Below, piece after piece: positions 14,188 to 27,899 of a stretch of DNA of 64,000 nt (the stretch's first letter is position 1; every line of letters begins with the position of its first letter). The DNA comes from Acanthornis magna (taxonomy: Eukaryota; Chordata; Aves; Passeriformes; Acanthizidae), in assembly GCA_036785705.1 (NCBI GenBank), contig JAWUZG010000016.1, positions 3,038,001 to 3,102,000 on the forward strand. Direction: 5' to 3'. The position numbers and the translations under genes were made by a program. Below the pieces are notes generated by a model that was not told the DNA's origin, made no database searches, and saw only the letters and a list, made by a program, of their open reading frames with translations.

Positions 14188-15179
14188 CAGGGGCTTCCCT
14201 CGAGCACATTATTTACTGTGAATTACTTAGGCAGTCCTAGATTTTATTTGATAATTTTTCCCTTGATGTGCTCCATATAAAGGCAATGTTAGCATTAACC
14301 AAAGCTAATCCACAGCGCAGTTGGGAAGGGGATTATTTTGCCAGTGATTGGTTTCTTTAAACATGGAATTCTGATCAAAACAATATGGTTCTGATTTTTT
14401 CCTCCATTTTTTAACTTTGTAGTATGGTTCTCCTTAATAGTAAGTTACCGCTATAAGCATGCTGTGAATTTCCAATATAGCAAAGCTTTAATAATTTGCA
14501 GCCATAATTGGTCCTGCTTTAGTCTCCAATTCAATTTGGTGTGGAATTCCCATCTCCCAACACAAAGCTTAACTCAATGGTATCTGTGTGAGACAGACTA
14601 TGAAACTAGTCTGGAATAATGGACTTCATTAACAGATAGGCAAATTATTTTCATCTGTAATCTATTTTAAATGGAAAAATGGGCTTTTGAATAAATATTT
14701 TTCCTTCAAAAGTTACTAATTTCTGTGGGAAAAGAGGGATGGTTATTGTTGCTCATTTTTTCCTTTGTTTTCATAAAGGGTTTGAAAATTATTTTCTGTT
14801 TGAATTATTCCTTTGGTTGAAATAACAAATATTTAAGCCAGGGGTGGAAACAACGTCTTCTTATTTTACTGAAGAGTCAAACTGTGCAAGGAGCTTTTTG
14901 CCTGCCCATCTGTAACCTCTTCTGATGTTAAAATCCAAGCTCCTGGGCTGACACAACAAGCATCACCCATCTCCAGACCGCAGTGGCCATTTCTCAGCCT
15001 GTGTGTAGACTTGGTAGCCTCAAATCATTTTTTAGTCCAGCTTTAAAGTAGTGAGCTGTGTGATTTTAGCACAGATACCTCTTTTTAAGAGGGAGCCAGT
15101 GTTGGCACACGACCATTAACCCTAACCTGAACACGCACAGACTAATAACAGGTTAGTGGAAAGTCTTATTCAAGCCCTG

Positions 15180-15580
15180 CACATGGCAGCAAATTACTCC
15201 CTTGATGAATAAAAGCCATTACTTAGTATTTAGCATCATAGCAAGAAGCCTCTTCGGCCTGTTCCTAACAGAGATGTTACAGTTAATTTAGTGTAAAATT
15301 ATCACCTGCTGTACAATAAAACAACAAACTGCAGTCAAATAATCTCTTAATAAATGAAAATGTGTAATAAACTGTGTCAGCACCGCAGAGACTTGGCAAG
15401 GCTGAATACCCTAAAGGTACCAATCCAAACAAATTCACCATACAATATATGGCCTATGTCATTTCTGGTTCTTATCAGAGATGATTCATCTGGGAATCCT
15501 TGGCACTAAGTTTTACCTCTAAAGGCCAGGCAGTTATTACAATGATATAATTTCTGCCACATTAATTAAATATAATGCCT
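15180..15580. promoter_or_regulatory. Candidate conserved non-coding element
   Basis: About 400 bp of non-repetitive AT-rich sequence with many homeobox-type cores (GTTAATTTAG, CATTAATTAA), a TTATCAG GATA-type site, and CACCTG E-box near 15304. It has no open frame of note. Confidence 0.28.
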
Positions 15581-18500
15581 GTTAGCCCCTTTATAGGGGT
15601 CTATAAATTTGTTGTAAACGTATGCTGTAGATGGGCATATGCAATCTACAAACGTAATAAACGTTCAGTCAACTTCCTCTCCTTGCAGAGCTGGGAGAGG
15701 TCAAACCATCACGGTGCCAAAAGCCCACGGATAGCCAAAGGTAAATCTAATCTTGCTTCTGTCACACATTATGATAAATACATATATTTACACACGTGTA
15801 CATATACAGAGACCTGTGCCTCTGCCAGAGAGGAGAAGGCAGAGGCAGCACGAGCACAGGAGTGTGAGGCTGTGGCAGCAGGCAGGAGGACACGCGACTG
15901 CTCTCACTGCCTGCAAGCTGCCAGACCCAATGTGGGAGAACACGGAGAATAAAGGCCCTCCAAAGCTCTGCAGTTCAGCACACTGCTGCTGGCCTCTTCT
16001 GACTGCAGGGGAGCCATGGATATGCTAGGTGTTGCCTAAAGTCTTTCTTTGCTGGAGATTCAAACGCTCGCTCTACCCAGTACGGAAAAAACTAAAGAGG
16101 AAAGCAAAGCCAAGGGAACAAAAGCTGGGGAACACTTTTTGCAGTCAGCCAGACAGAGCCTTTGAGCAGCTGCTCAGAGATCCAGCAGCATCAACAGACT
16201 TTCTGAGGGCGTTGCTCGCCTTGAAGTACAAGCCCATCCATTTGAAAACCACAAAGAGACCTTGAGGATTTGTCTTTCTCTGCCCCACTCCACACTCTCT
16301 GCTTTAGCAAGCGCCGGGAGCTTGGTCCCCTCAGCCACACAAGGTTTTGCTGCTGTGTGGAGTGGGTTGTCCCTCCTGGAGCTGGCACAGGGCACGTCTC
16401 CAGAGGCTCTGACTCTGGGCTTCTGTTCTTGAAGGCAGCCCGAGGGCAGTCTGCAGCACAGGCCGTTCACACTTTCACGCTGGACTTGCTCTTGTTCTGT
16501 TTCACATAGCTCACAAGGCAAGAGCAAGGGACAGCTGGTGACAGCTGAAACCGATGGAGGGTCAGGGCAGGACACGGCAGGATGCAGCTACCTAGCAGAA
16601 ATTTTAAATAATCATCACCACCAGGAGCCCTTTTTTCTTCCCAGAAATATTAGCCAAGTTGTGAATAACTGCAAAATTGCTTTTGTTTGTGTGCCGTGTC
16701 TCAGATACAGGCATTTCTGATCCCTTTCCCACTAACACAGCAAACCCCACATCTTATAATAGGGTCCAGCTAGAGCAATGGCTTCACTTGAGATAAATTG
16801 GGAGCTGCCTGGCACCCCATGCCAGCCCTCTGAAGGGGTGCCCCTGGTGCAGGGCAGCAGCACTGGATAATCTTAATTATGTTAAGCACCCAACTGCTGC
16901 CTGCTTTATAATGCAGCCCTCACTGGTACAAACAGCCCTGGTCCATCAACACTTCCAACCACAGTCCCGTACCATGGGCAGCAGGAATGACCTCTCAAGT
17001 CTACTCAAGGCTCACACCGATCTTCCAAGCTGTTGCTGTTGGTGTCTTTACACAGGTAACTGTGCCCCAAAACTGCTCAGGTCCCCACTTCCCCAAGGTG
17101 ACTTCTGCAGAAGAGCAATGGAACAATTTCTCTCAGGCTTTCAGGATGGGGAAGGAAGCTGTGCTGATGTGTAAATTTGGCTGGGCATCTGGAGGCAAAA
17201 CAGCATTATTCCAGCCCCTACCTCCAGAAGATGGCCAGCATGAGTTTTTCCATCCAAGTTCCTGGCTAGAAGGTTGACGTGACACTACTGGAGATCCATA
17301 AGAGGTCTGGGGGCTGCTACAGGGCTGGGTGCAATCTCTGTGTGGGTGTGAGTTGGGAAGAAGGTTCAGGAGCCCCTGGGGTCACCACAGCACCTGTCCT
17401 ATGGCTCTGGTGGGGCACGTGTCACACTGGGAAGGCAGGACAAGTGTCCCTCGTTGCTGGTACACCCCTCCCATTGTTAAACTGAAGGGGCCTCCATCCA
17501 GAGGCTGTTTTACAAAGACAGGACCAGCCAACCCTCGCCAGGCATTGGGCTTCTGCCCTCTGTGAGTGGGGCTGGAGGCATCAGCTTATTTACCTCACAC
17601 CACCACAGTGGCAAAGCTCTCATCCAACACACATCCTTCTTAAAAGGCAGAGACCGATCATTTAAAAACAGGAAATTAGAGTGACAGCTAGAGGAGACAT
17701 CGCTTCCTCCCAGCTCCCTCCTTGGGAAGCTCCATTCCTGTATAAACATCCTCTTCCATTAACCTCTCTGGACAGGTTCTCCTCAAGCTATGAGAGCAGA
17801 GCCTTTTCTTCAAGCTTTTCTTTTCTTCAAGCTGAGTTTAGATGAGCAGAAGATAAATACAGCATTTTTCCTCAATTACATCAAAACAATAATGGATTAT
17901 CAGATCATGCCAACACCTTCTGGCAGCAGGAAGGGGCAGTGCAATGGTGGAGCTGGTGGCCTCTGACCCCTGCCCTGCCAGGGCTCTCAGCTGTGCCAAA
18001 GGTGAGCAGCCCAGGCACATTTCTGCTGCAGGGGGAGCTGCTAAGTTGGCCTCAGGGGCAAACTGAAATGCAAATGCTCTGTGCTTCAAGCCAATGCTAA
18101 GGTTTTCCTCACTTTTAAGAATGCTTTTGACCAAAATGGTGAAAGCTTCACTGTGTTGAGTGGTGTAACATCTGCACCTCCTGGTGCAGCCTCTGTCCTG
18201 CAAAACTGCCTGGGTGTACTTGCAAAGGTAACAATAAAAATAAAAATGAGCAGTACAGGGAAAATATTTTTTCCCTTATAAGGCCAGTAACAGTCTATAT
18301 ATCCATTTTTATTGATACAGTGCTTGAGAAAGTTCCTGTCTGACCATCAGTTTGAGACAGGCAGGCTGCCAGGTACCATCTCTAAGATCCAGAGCACAGA
18401 ACTGGGCCGTCACCTCCAGCAGGTTTCACACAGAGTGACGCTGTCTGAAGGAGTGGAGAAAGGGAACTGGATAATCAAAGGCTGAACATAACCTCTCAAC

Positions 18501-19369
18501 CTTTAGTTGTAAAACAGATGGGGAAGCACTCTCCCAACACGAAGATGGGACCAAGAGGACTGGGAAGTAGTGTGGTTTTGCCTTTACAAATACTTTTCAT
18601 TCTAAAGATGGAGGGGAAGAGTGAAGCAAGTGCCTTTTAATGACAATGATTCATGACCAGAATACTGGAGAGACCTCTGGAGACCTGTCAGGGGCCCTGA
18701 CACCCATGGGTGGCTGCGCTCTTCACCTGGCTGTGCAGATTTGCATAGGGGAGATATCTACAGCAGCTTCTCCTCTGGCAGAGGAAAACCAACAAGTCTG
18801 TTGTCTGTGTCCGATGCAAAGGAGAAGTCACCAACAATGGGATGTGATAGAAAGCCTTGTCACTTCCAAGAGGGGCCGAGCCTGGCTCAGTCTCCGGCCA
18901 AGGGCAGCTGATGTAACACTGGGATCTGGCCACCAAGACACCGTGCTAACCAAAAGGACGTCACAGCAGTGGGACTATCGATCTGACTCACCTTGTGGCC
19001 TGACAGAACTGCTGCCTGCAAACCTGTCCAACACAGCACAGGAAACAAAACCTTCAAGAGTGAAGCCAAGGGGCAGAGCCCAGGGCAAGCACTGGTCCTG
19101 CTCTCTGCTCACTCCCTGGGGGACCCACCTGCTCCTCACTCTGCTCACAGCTCAGTCCAGAGGGGCAGCAGGACTGTGAATACATCCCCACGTCCTCCCA
19201 CCTCCCTGCATCTGCCTGCTGAAACAGTGAAACCACCTCAAGCCGCTATGGTTTCAGTTTATCACCTATCACCTACAGCTCTCAGTGCTCACTGGCTCTC
19301 ATGATGTTGGCTTCCTTCAAAATGTCATCCTATAAAAAATACCTAATTCAGCAGGAGGAGGGAGTTTGA

Positions 19370-19383
19370 TTTTTTTTTTTTTT
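19370..19383. repeat. T14 homopolymer
   Basis: Fourteen consecutive T in a locally T-rich stretch. Confidence 0.88.
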
Positions 19384-20910
19384 CCTGAGGCTTTGGGTTT
19401 GTTTTTCTTTTCACCAAGCAGAACTACTTTGGCCTTCTATAACTGGGAGAAGTGTAATCCAGGGCCTTGAACTGCTGTTAAAGGCTGAAAAGGAGGGACT
19501 GTAGCTTCCTTATTCCGTCCCAGAAGGGCCCCTCTGTGTGTAAGGCTTGTGACTGTACGATTTGACTGTATGATCTGACTCTGTCAATGAAAGGGACAGA
19601 CCACTGCAAGCACTTGTGCTCTTGCTGCTGTCACCAGGGCACCCACTGAGTCTCCCCTTCCAAACAAGCTCTCCACCCTCAGCATGTCCCTTCCTCTGTG
19701 TTATGAAAATGGCTATTTATATGATTACTGTGCCAGTGCACTTCAGTAATGAAATGCTTGGTTTGGTACTGAATCATGGAATTCAGGTTTTTAATTAAAA
19801 TTCATAAAAATGGAGCAAAAACAGAAGAAAAGTTTAAAGTTTGAAAGTCTGAAATTTTTAGAAAAACAGGGAACTGTTTGGCTTTATTGTTTTGCTTTAC
19901 CTTTCAGCCATTTCAATGTCATTAAATTTCTGCATTTTTTTGTGGAGGAAACCAAGCCACTCCAGTTATGAGCTGTAAAGCTAAGAAAAATAAACAAGAA
20001 GAGTTTCACTTAGCCTTTATCTGCTGCCAAATCAGACGTGCCTTTTGCCTGAAGTACAATTATATTACTGCAGAAATGCCCATCTAAGGAGGATTTTCTC
20101 ATAACACCCATGGCCATTGCCATGTCCTCAGACAGGATTCACTCCACTCACCAGGGATCAGCTTGCTTTCAGTTTTGCCCAGTCCTGGATTTTCCCTTCT
20201 GCCCTATGGTACATTTTGCATCAAGGACAAGCAGCATGGGCAGCAGATCAGATTCCCTGTGCTGTAGGCAGCTGCAAAGGTGGGGAGAATCCTCCCCACA
20301 CTGCAGGGGGATGTGACACCACCCAGGAGTGATTCCCCCTTGGCTGGGGAGTCCTGCCCAGGGGCCTGGTGCATGTAGGGCCACACTGTGCTCTCATCCT
20401 GGACCTCAGAGCACAAACTGTGCCTTCCCCATGCAGGACACATGCAGGAAGGTGATGCTTTGACTTTTTGGAGTCACTCCTGATTTACGCCACCACCACA
20501 GCTGATTTAGAGATTCCTATAGGAAGGGCACTTCTGGTTGCATTTGGTTCTGCATGATTGCTTGGGTGGTGACAAGGAGCAGGATTTGGGCCTGTGTTAC
20601 AGTGTCAATATTTTGATAATGACTTCTGCTTAACAGACGTTTTCCCCCTCTCTGCTGAGTGCAAACCTCACACAGAACCAAAATCTGTCCAGAAGTGCAT
20701 TAAAATGAAAAACTATTTATACTTCACAGAAGGACCCTTTCCTTGAGCACCTCTGATAGACTTTTAGGATAGTTCTCATCCTGTTTTACCAAAACCCCCA
20801 TTACAGTAAGGGAAAGAGAGGCAGGGCAATGTTCTAAGTGATGTGGAAGCTGTTAAACGTTTTCACCAGGTCTGTCAGAAATTCACATAAAGAACATGAA
20901 GCTGCAAAAA

Positions 20911-20934
20911 CACACACACACACACACACACACA
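20911..20934. repeat. (CA)12 microsatellite
   Basis: Twelve uninterrupted CA dinucleotides, preceded by a short A run. Likely length-polymorphic. Confidence 0.97.
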
Positions 20935-23900
20935 AATTCCTACAATTCTCTTTCCAGGCCAACAAGTGCTGTTTTGCATGTGCCCAGCCATCAGGTATGA
21001 GCAGAACCTGTACTGCCCAGGCAGTTCCTTGAATCAGACCCAAGTTTCCTCTGCCTATAGGCAGCACACAGCACTGCTGCACAAGCTGGGGAAAGAAGAG
21101 CAGCTGAGACCTCTAGGCAGGATTACACCCATGTTACTGGAATTACAGAGGGTGGGATTGCAGAAGGAAAGAAACAAACAGGATAATTCTACCAGCACCC
21201 AGCTCTTAGCTCTGCCCAACAGCAGAGATGGTCCCACCACAGCCATGTCTCCATGGTCTGGGCTTTTCCCTGGCGTGTTTCTTTCCTGGCTGTGTGGTCT
21301 GGGCATGGCAGACGCACACAGGGGCTCAGCATCCTGAGCCCTGCACATCAGCACAGTTCAACAGCAGTGGCTCCGAAGGGAAGGTAAGAAGGTTATTGCT
21401 CAGTAATTAAAACTGAGTTCTCACGTGGCACACAGCTGGGAGATGGAGCAGGAGAGGCTGCAGCTGAGGTTTAGCTTCCTTGGGGTGCAGCTGTCAAGGG
21501 AGGGCACCCCCATCACAACATGGCTTTCTGAGCCCTGTGTTGGGGCTGCAGACCCAGGCACAGCCAGTGCCCATACCCAGCCCTGCAGGAGAAGCCCACA
21601 GGAGAGGCCTGGAAACAAGAAACAGCTCCATGGACAAGCTCTGCTCACATGTGCACAGCGTGGATGTAACCCAGCAGCAGCACAATCAACAGAGACACAG
21701 CAAAATAGCCACCTCAGGGTTACTCCAAGAGAGGAGACCTGAGCCCACTTTTACCCTGCTAGGTGGGGAAAAGAAATTCCAATTGCATTCTCTCTGCAAT
21801 TAACTGCCCAACAGCTTGCTTCTGTTCCTTTGTTCTTTTGCTGTTTATTATGGACCTTGGCCTTCTTTTTCTTGCTTTGACTATCCAGGTTTTCTTCTCA
21901 GTGTAAACAAGCACACAGCTATCCTGAAACCATTTTCTCCTCTTCCTGGAGAGGAGAAATATTAAAGCATGGGTTTTCCTCCCTCTGTTCAACTCACCTC
22001 TCTACTTTCCACAGATTCCATTTCCTCTAACCTTAAATTTCTTCTGCTGAAAAAGTCCCTCAAAATAACTAATCCTCCTGCCTTCCTTCTCTGCCTCCCA
22101 CCTCCTGTTTCCCCATCCCTGCTCCTCTCCTGCTTCTGGTTCCTTCCTTTTCATCTGGTTTCTCTCCACCAGCTGGTCTCTACATACACACAGCTCTCCC
22201 CTTCCTTCCCAGTCTCTCTTCACCCTATTATCATTTTTTCACTCATGCTAATTAGGCCTGAGGCAAACATCTTCTCTGCCTCCCTTCCCCCTTGCTCCCT
22301 TTTCATGACTTCCTAGCCCCCCTGTCCTGGCATTTTCCCTTCTAGGTCTGCCTTTAATGCCCTCCTGGGATAAAGAGGCCACTCAGTGCTTCCAGAGGTC
22401 TGCGTGGGCTCTGGCAACCCCCATTAAAATACCCTTGCTCAGGAAGCTGCCCCATCTCCATCCCCACACTGCTCAGCACCAGCAAGGAGCTACTGTGATG
22501 ACAATCACCCCAACCAGGGGGATCTCTTAATTAAGAGAAGGAGGTCAGATCATTGCCAGCAGGTCAGGCCACCAACACCGGCCCCAGAGTCCCCAGCTCC
22601 ACGTGGAACCTCCTGCACTGCAGTCCCAAATCTCAGCCAACACCAGCTGCCGGGAGGGGCTGTGCCTCTCTCCCTGCGCGGGGGAACAGAGCCACTCGGG
22701 AGCATTTCGTCTCAGAGCTGCTGCTCATGAGATTTGCCCTCAAGGACATGTGTTACAGCAGCAGCGTGACTTATAAACAGAGCCTTGCTCTGCATCCTGG
22801 TGGCACATTCCCAAGTCTCCAAATAGCACAGGTCACCAACAAATTGTATGATTGAGATGCCAAACCCTTGGCATCCATCTGGGATGTCTCTAGCCACGAA
22901 GCAGAGAAAGGAGGGCTTGTGGCTGCTGAGGAGCCCAGCCCATTGCTGGGAGAGGTCAGAAGGGTTTTGGTCTATACCACTGCACTTGCGTGTGCTTTTG
23001 TCAAAGCTGGACTGGAAGAAAGTTTCCTCTCCCCAAAATGCCTTTGAACTGCTTTTCCCAGGGGTATTTTTCTCAGCACAGGATCCCCAGGCAAAGACTT
23101 CTGCAGCTGTCAGAAAACAAAATGTTTGCAAAGAAAACCAGTCCAGCTCAGTGTATTTTGTTTCAACATCACTGTCATTCTTCCTCCTGATCATCACTGT
23201 TTGTCAGAGCAACCAAACACCTACAACTGGACTAGACCCTGTGCTGAACAGGGGAAATTGAACACTTCGGTGCAAGGGGAATCATCTAGAGAATTAGCTC
23301 ATGTTTGGAAATAATTTAGGAGAAGCAAAGTAGATTTTTTAAACGTTGAAAACATTGAGACATCATTTACCTGGCAGTAGCAGTGTGGCTCATACACATA
23401 ATCCACCTGAAGACGCAGGAGGGGAGCACAAGCACTGGGTTTTGGCCAGCAGTGCGTGTGACACCCAGCCTTTGCCTCTTTCCAGGCTGCCCTAAAGGCT
23501 AGAGGGGAGAGCAGGTACCGCTCTTACAGGAGGCAACTGAGGAACGGGGTGCTGAGACATGGACAACTCTACCAAGCACCACCCAAAGCCCAGTTTTGCT
23601 GAGAACAGCCTGGCAGCAAGATTTGCCCCCTCATCACAGCCCCTCCTCAAATCACAAGGAGCCCACAGGCAGCCAGTGGGACCAAAAAGCAGAGGAGGGC
23701 TCTGCTGAGCACACATGAGAGCTGGCACAGGAACACTATTGTCCCTCCCCAGCCCTGCGGGGCCTTTCCAAGGACAACGAGCCACCGCAGCTGCATCTCT
23801 GCACTGCAGCTCTTCCCGCTTGGAGGAACACCCGCTTGGGATGTGTTTGACCCCACATGAACCTTCTCCCTCCTTCCCCTGCCAACTGCAAATGCGTCAC

Positions 23901-24090
23901 GGAGGGATATTGCCAGAGCCAGTCCCGGTGAGAAGTCGGGTGCTTTTTATTGCAAAATGGATGAAAATGAGGCAGTCTGCACACAAAACCCTATCAAAAA
24001 GTATTTTGACAGGGATAAAGTTATTCCCATTTTTTGCATCTTATGGATTTTATTTTAAATTAAAACAAAATTTTCAGTTTATTTTGAATT

Positions 24091-24115
24091 TTCTTTCTCT
24101 CTCTCTCTCCCCCCT
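24091..24115. repeat. Polypyrimidine (CT)n tract
   Basis: TTTCT followed by repeated CT and then a C run. The whole stretch is pyrimidine on the + strand. Confidence 0.85.
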
Positions 24116-27100
24116 TGGATTTAGAAGCTGTGTTAGCAAATGCCACAGTGCAGCAGCAGTGCCATAAGCTCCCAAGCAGCCTCCTTGCTGACCTCACAGC
24201 ACAGGCAGCAAATGAAGGACTCCTTTAAATTACTCTCTGTATTTCCCTTTGCCTCCCACTCTCTACTCCCCAGAACACAGCTTCCCCTGAGAGCACTGAG
24301 CAAACACAATCCATCTCCTCTCCCACAAACACTGAACTTCTGACTGTGGCAGGGATAGATCCTCCAGGCTTGGGCTGCACCCCTTCAGCTGCCTCTGGGT
24401 TCATGGAGGCTGAGGACCACAGCAGCTCCTCCCCAGGTCAGGGGCAGTGGTCCATGCCTCAGCAAAGCTTTTCCTGGGCTGGGTTAGCCAAGCACATTGG
24501 CAGTCTCCTGGGGTCTGCATCCCTGCCCACCTGAAATATTGATCCTTTGCAGTATCTGCCAGCTGCAGGAACAGGCCTTGCCCACCCAGCCATGGCATCA
24601 CCCTCACCAGGTGAGAGCACCAGCAGGTCCCCCACAGTCCAAAACTGGTCCTGGTCAGGCACAAGCACAGGGGGCCTGGATTACCCTGAGTACTGCATTT
24701 GGCTGGGGGCTACGTGCCAGGGCCATGCCAGCTGTGGGAAGATGGGAAATCTCCAATGAACCATGAGGCTGGAGCAGCCCTGACAAACTCTATCTGATCT
24801 TGCATCAAGCCAGCCCATACAGTTTACTTGTCAGAATGTTTTAAGCCCACGTGGATGTGCAGCGGGAGCTCCTGCTGCACCGCTGCTCTGTAGGAAGGAG
24901 GCTGTGACAGCAGTGCTCCAGACACCAGCAGCAGCTATTCCCTGCACTGCCAAGCCAAGCTCATGGCTCTCCTCTCATCCAGCCCCTGGTGCTAAGGTCA
25001 GACAAATCTGCATCATGGCACAAAGCAAAAAGCAGCAGCATATTTTAACTGTGCTTCTCAATAAACAGTAGCAGCAACCCTGCCCAGCCAAAAAGGGAGA
25101 ATTCTAAAGCAGCAACAGGCTCCAGACAGGATTAACAGCACATATTCTGGAGATGAGGTACGGGTGCAAGAGGATGCAGTAGAGACAAGAACAGCAGTGC
25201 TTTCCTGCTAACAGCAATGATTCATCCAAGAGAGTTAAATAAGTAAAGTTTTCCCAGAAAAACAGAGCAAGGTTTGTTCCTGTAATTCATTCTAAGAGAG
25301 TTGGCTTTTAGTTTTCCATTGAGCATCAGCCATTTCCTTGTCCACTCTTTCCAGGAAAACCTTTAGAAAGGTTGAGGGGGAAGGAGGGATGACAGGAGAA
25401 GGCTGTTCAAGAACGCCTGCAAGTTAATAAAAAAATCAGTGGGGAATGTTCTTCTGTGACAAAAATTTGAGCACCTGATTTTCTAAAGATTCCATACTAC
25501 TTTCTTGCTTTATTGATTTTTTAAGGAATTTGGGTTTATTCCCATTTGGCCATATTTCTAGACAGCTGTAGTATTTTACACACTGTCTCCCTGAGCCAGG
25601 CCTAAACTTCCCCCCACCTCTGGCATGGAAATTACTCTCAAGGAGATGCAGGCAAGGCACAGCTTCCCTTCCCATCCCTACCCCCAGTGCTGGGCAAGGG
25701 GCTGGTAACACTTTTAGAGCTCCAAGGGCCAGAGCTGGCCTGGGGCAGGTATCACCCAGAAGGGTTTAAGGGTTGGAAGCTCCAAAGCTCAGGTCAGCAA
25801 TACCAGATCCACACATCATGATCTTCACTCATCCCAGTCCTGGTGAAAAAAGGACAAACCCTGGCTCCCACACCATCAGTCCTACAAGGGGAATGAACAT
25901 TTAAAAGTGCTTGTTTGCAGCACCCTAAATAGAAAACAAATAATCTGCCTCCTGTCGTAGGCTTTGGTTTGTGAAGAGAGGGGAATGGGTTTTCAGGGGC
26001 TTTTTATACCTCTGTGAGCTTCCACTACAAAAACAAAAGGAGGATACAAGAGCCCTGTTTCCACAATCAGCAATAAAATGTTACACAGCTATGAAGCTGA
26101 ACCTGAGATTATAAAGTAAAACTAAGCTGAAATTTAGTACTTTTGCCTGAGGTCAAGAAGTTGCATTTTTAGTGGAACCTTAATTGCTTCTTCCAGCTGT
26201 AGGTCTTAAATAAGCCTGTCTGTCAAAAGCTCACAGATTGGGTTGAAGTGGAAATTTCTGCATAACCAAATTTGGAGCACATGAAATTAAAGAAAAATAA
26301 ACCACAGAAGAAAAACAAAATGACATAATGTACTGAGCTGGAATTAATTTTCCTTTCTTGACAGCCTTTTGGAAGAGGTCACCAAATCCCACATGCCCAT
26401 GCCCAAGGTGTTGGGCAGGAGGAGAGGAGAGTCACTACGGTGTTAATGCAATGAAAACACCTACCAAAAGCTGAAGAAAGCCTGGAATAACTACAGTCAA
26501 ATGCCATTAGGTCACTCCTCAGTCCAACTGCATTTTATCATTTCCCAAGGTCAGTTTTCATGCGAGGGAGTGTCAAAGTCAGCAGTTCACGTTTTTTATT
26601 GATATGCCACCTTGCAGCAGGTTCCACGTTAAATGTAAGGGGTGCGATTTCCAGCAGGGCAGGCGCTGTTGTGGTGCTGCCTCCCCCATGGGGAGCCCTC
26701 AGTCCTGGCTATGTCTACTCCAGAAACCAGCTTCGGGCAGAGCCAGGGCCACCCTAGGCTCAAGAGCTTTTTAGCCACCAAGAGCTGTGATAGGGCCCCA
26801 CAGCCCTTCCAGCATGGCTCATGCTGCTCCACAGCCTTCCCTGGGGACAATGACCAGCCCAGCATGGGCAGCCTAAAGCAGGGTGGACAGAGAGGCAAGA
26901 ATGCCAAGAGTCACTCACTGCTGGAGTATTAGTCTGCTGCCAAAGCACATCCCCCTAAACCTCATAAGGACACTTGGCCTTAGACCCCAAATCCATATTT
27001 GACTCCCTCAGGTCATCTTCTTCCTCCCAGGAGAAGCCACCCTGCATCACACACTGCCTCAAAACACAGTAATGTGCTGTCATAACAAACCTTACCCAGA

Positions 27101-27562
27101 CCAGGAAAGGAACCTGATCCCCTCTTACCTTCAATATATTGAATAAAATACCATCTCCCAGGCCCTATGAACACAAAGTGCTCCCTGCACCCACCCCCCC
27201 CTCCACCCCAGGGGAGGACAAGAGAACAGACAACTTGTGACAGAAAGCCTCTCCTCCCACCACCCTGGACAGTGCTCCAAACACAGAGCAATCATCCTTG
27301 ACATCTCCAGGAGGAGATGTGTCCAGGGCAGGCTCCTCTGCTGGCAGCAGGACGCGCTTGTGCGTGCCATCCATCCCACCCACGCCTTTGCTTTGCCATC
27401 TCAGCAGCGCTCAGGAGTCCTTGGGGCTTCACCCCCGCTTTGCGGTGACATTCACTGGCTGTCAGGTCCTGTCCTGTCTCTGCTCTGGGTTGGCAGCGAC
27501 ACAGGAGATGCTCTCGCACCAGCACTGGGGTCCCACTGAGGGCTGAGCCCTTGTCCGCCCGC

Positions 27563-27899
27563 CCCATCCCATGCAGAGGTGCTGCCGTGCCATTCCCTGC
27601 CTGCCCCAGCCCATGCAGAGGTGCTGCTGTGCCATTCCCTGCCCTCCCCATCCCATGCAGAGGTGCTGCTGTGCCATTCCTTGCCCGTTCCCATCCCATG
27701 CAGAGGTGCAGCCGTGCCATTCCCTGCGCTCCCCATCCCATGCAGAGGTGCAGCCGTGCCATTCCCTGCGCTCCCCAGCCCATGCAGCGGTGCTGCCGTG
27801 CCATTCCCTGCCCGTTCCCATCCCATGCAGAGGTGCTGCCGTGCCATTCCCTGCGCTCCCCAGCCCATGCCGAGGTGCTGCCGTGCCATTCCCGGCCCG
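27563..27899. repeat. 42-43 bp GC-rich minisatellite, 8 copies
   Basis: The ATGC that begins each unit's ATGCAG (ATGCCG in copy 8) occurs at 27571, 27613, 27655, 27698, 27740, 27782, 27825 and 27867, giving periods of 42 or 43 bp. Each unit contains GGTGCTGCCGTGCCATTCCC or a close variant. Copies 3 and 6 have a one-base-longer spacer (CCCGTTCCCATCC), suggesting a higher-order three-unit duplication. Because most periods are multiples of three, long repetitive frames appear in several phases on both strands; these are by-products, not genes. Confidence 0.95.

Larger units (their letters stand above)
1..27562. other. Intergenic: no gene recognised
   Basis: AT-rich and moderately GC-rich blocks alternate (GC-rich at about 1.79-2.56, 6.56-7.06, 10.98-11.58, 16.27-16.56 and 22.54-22.72 kb). 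All reading frames are short, overlap on both strands and resemble no family I know; the longest, about 160-180 codons, occur in GC-rich blocks. The separately listed microsatellites, small duplications and candidate elements lie here. CpG-bearing patches lie at about 7570-7660 and 8040-8130. In human the neighbour upstream of ANKRD9 is RCOR1; no RCOR1 exon was recognised. Confidence 0.6.

Noticed and set aside
15115..15127. TTAACCCTAACC, resembling vertebrate telomere repeat
   Set aside because: Less than two hexamer units are present, within chance expectation.
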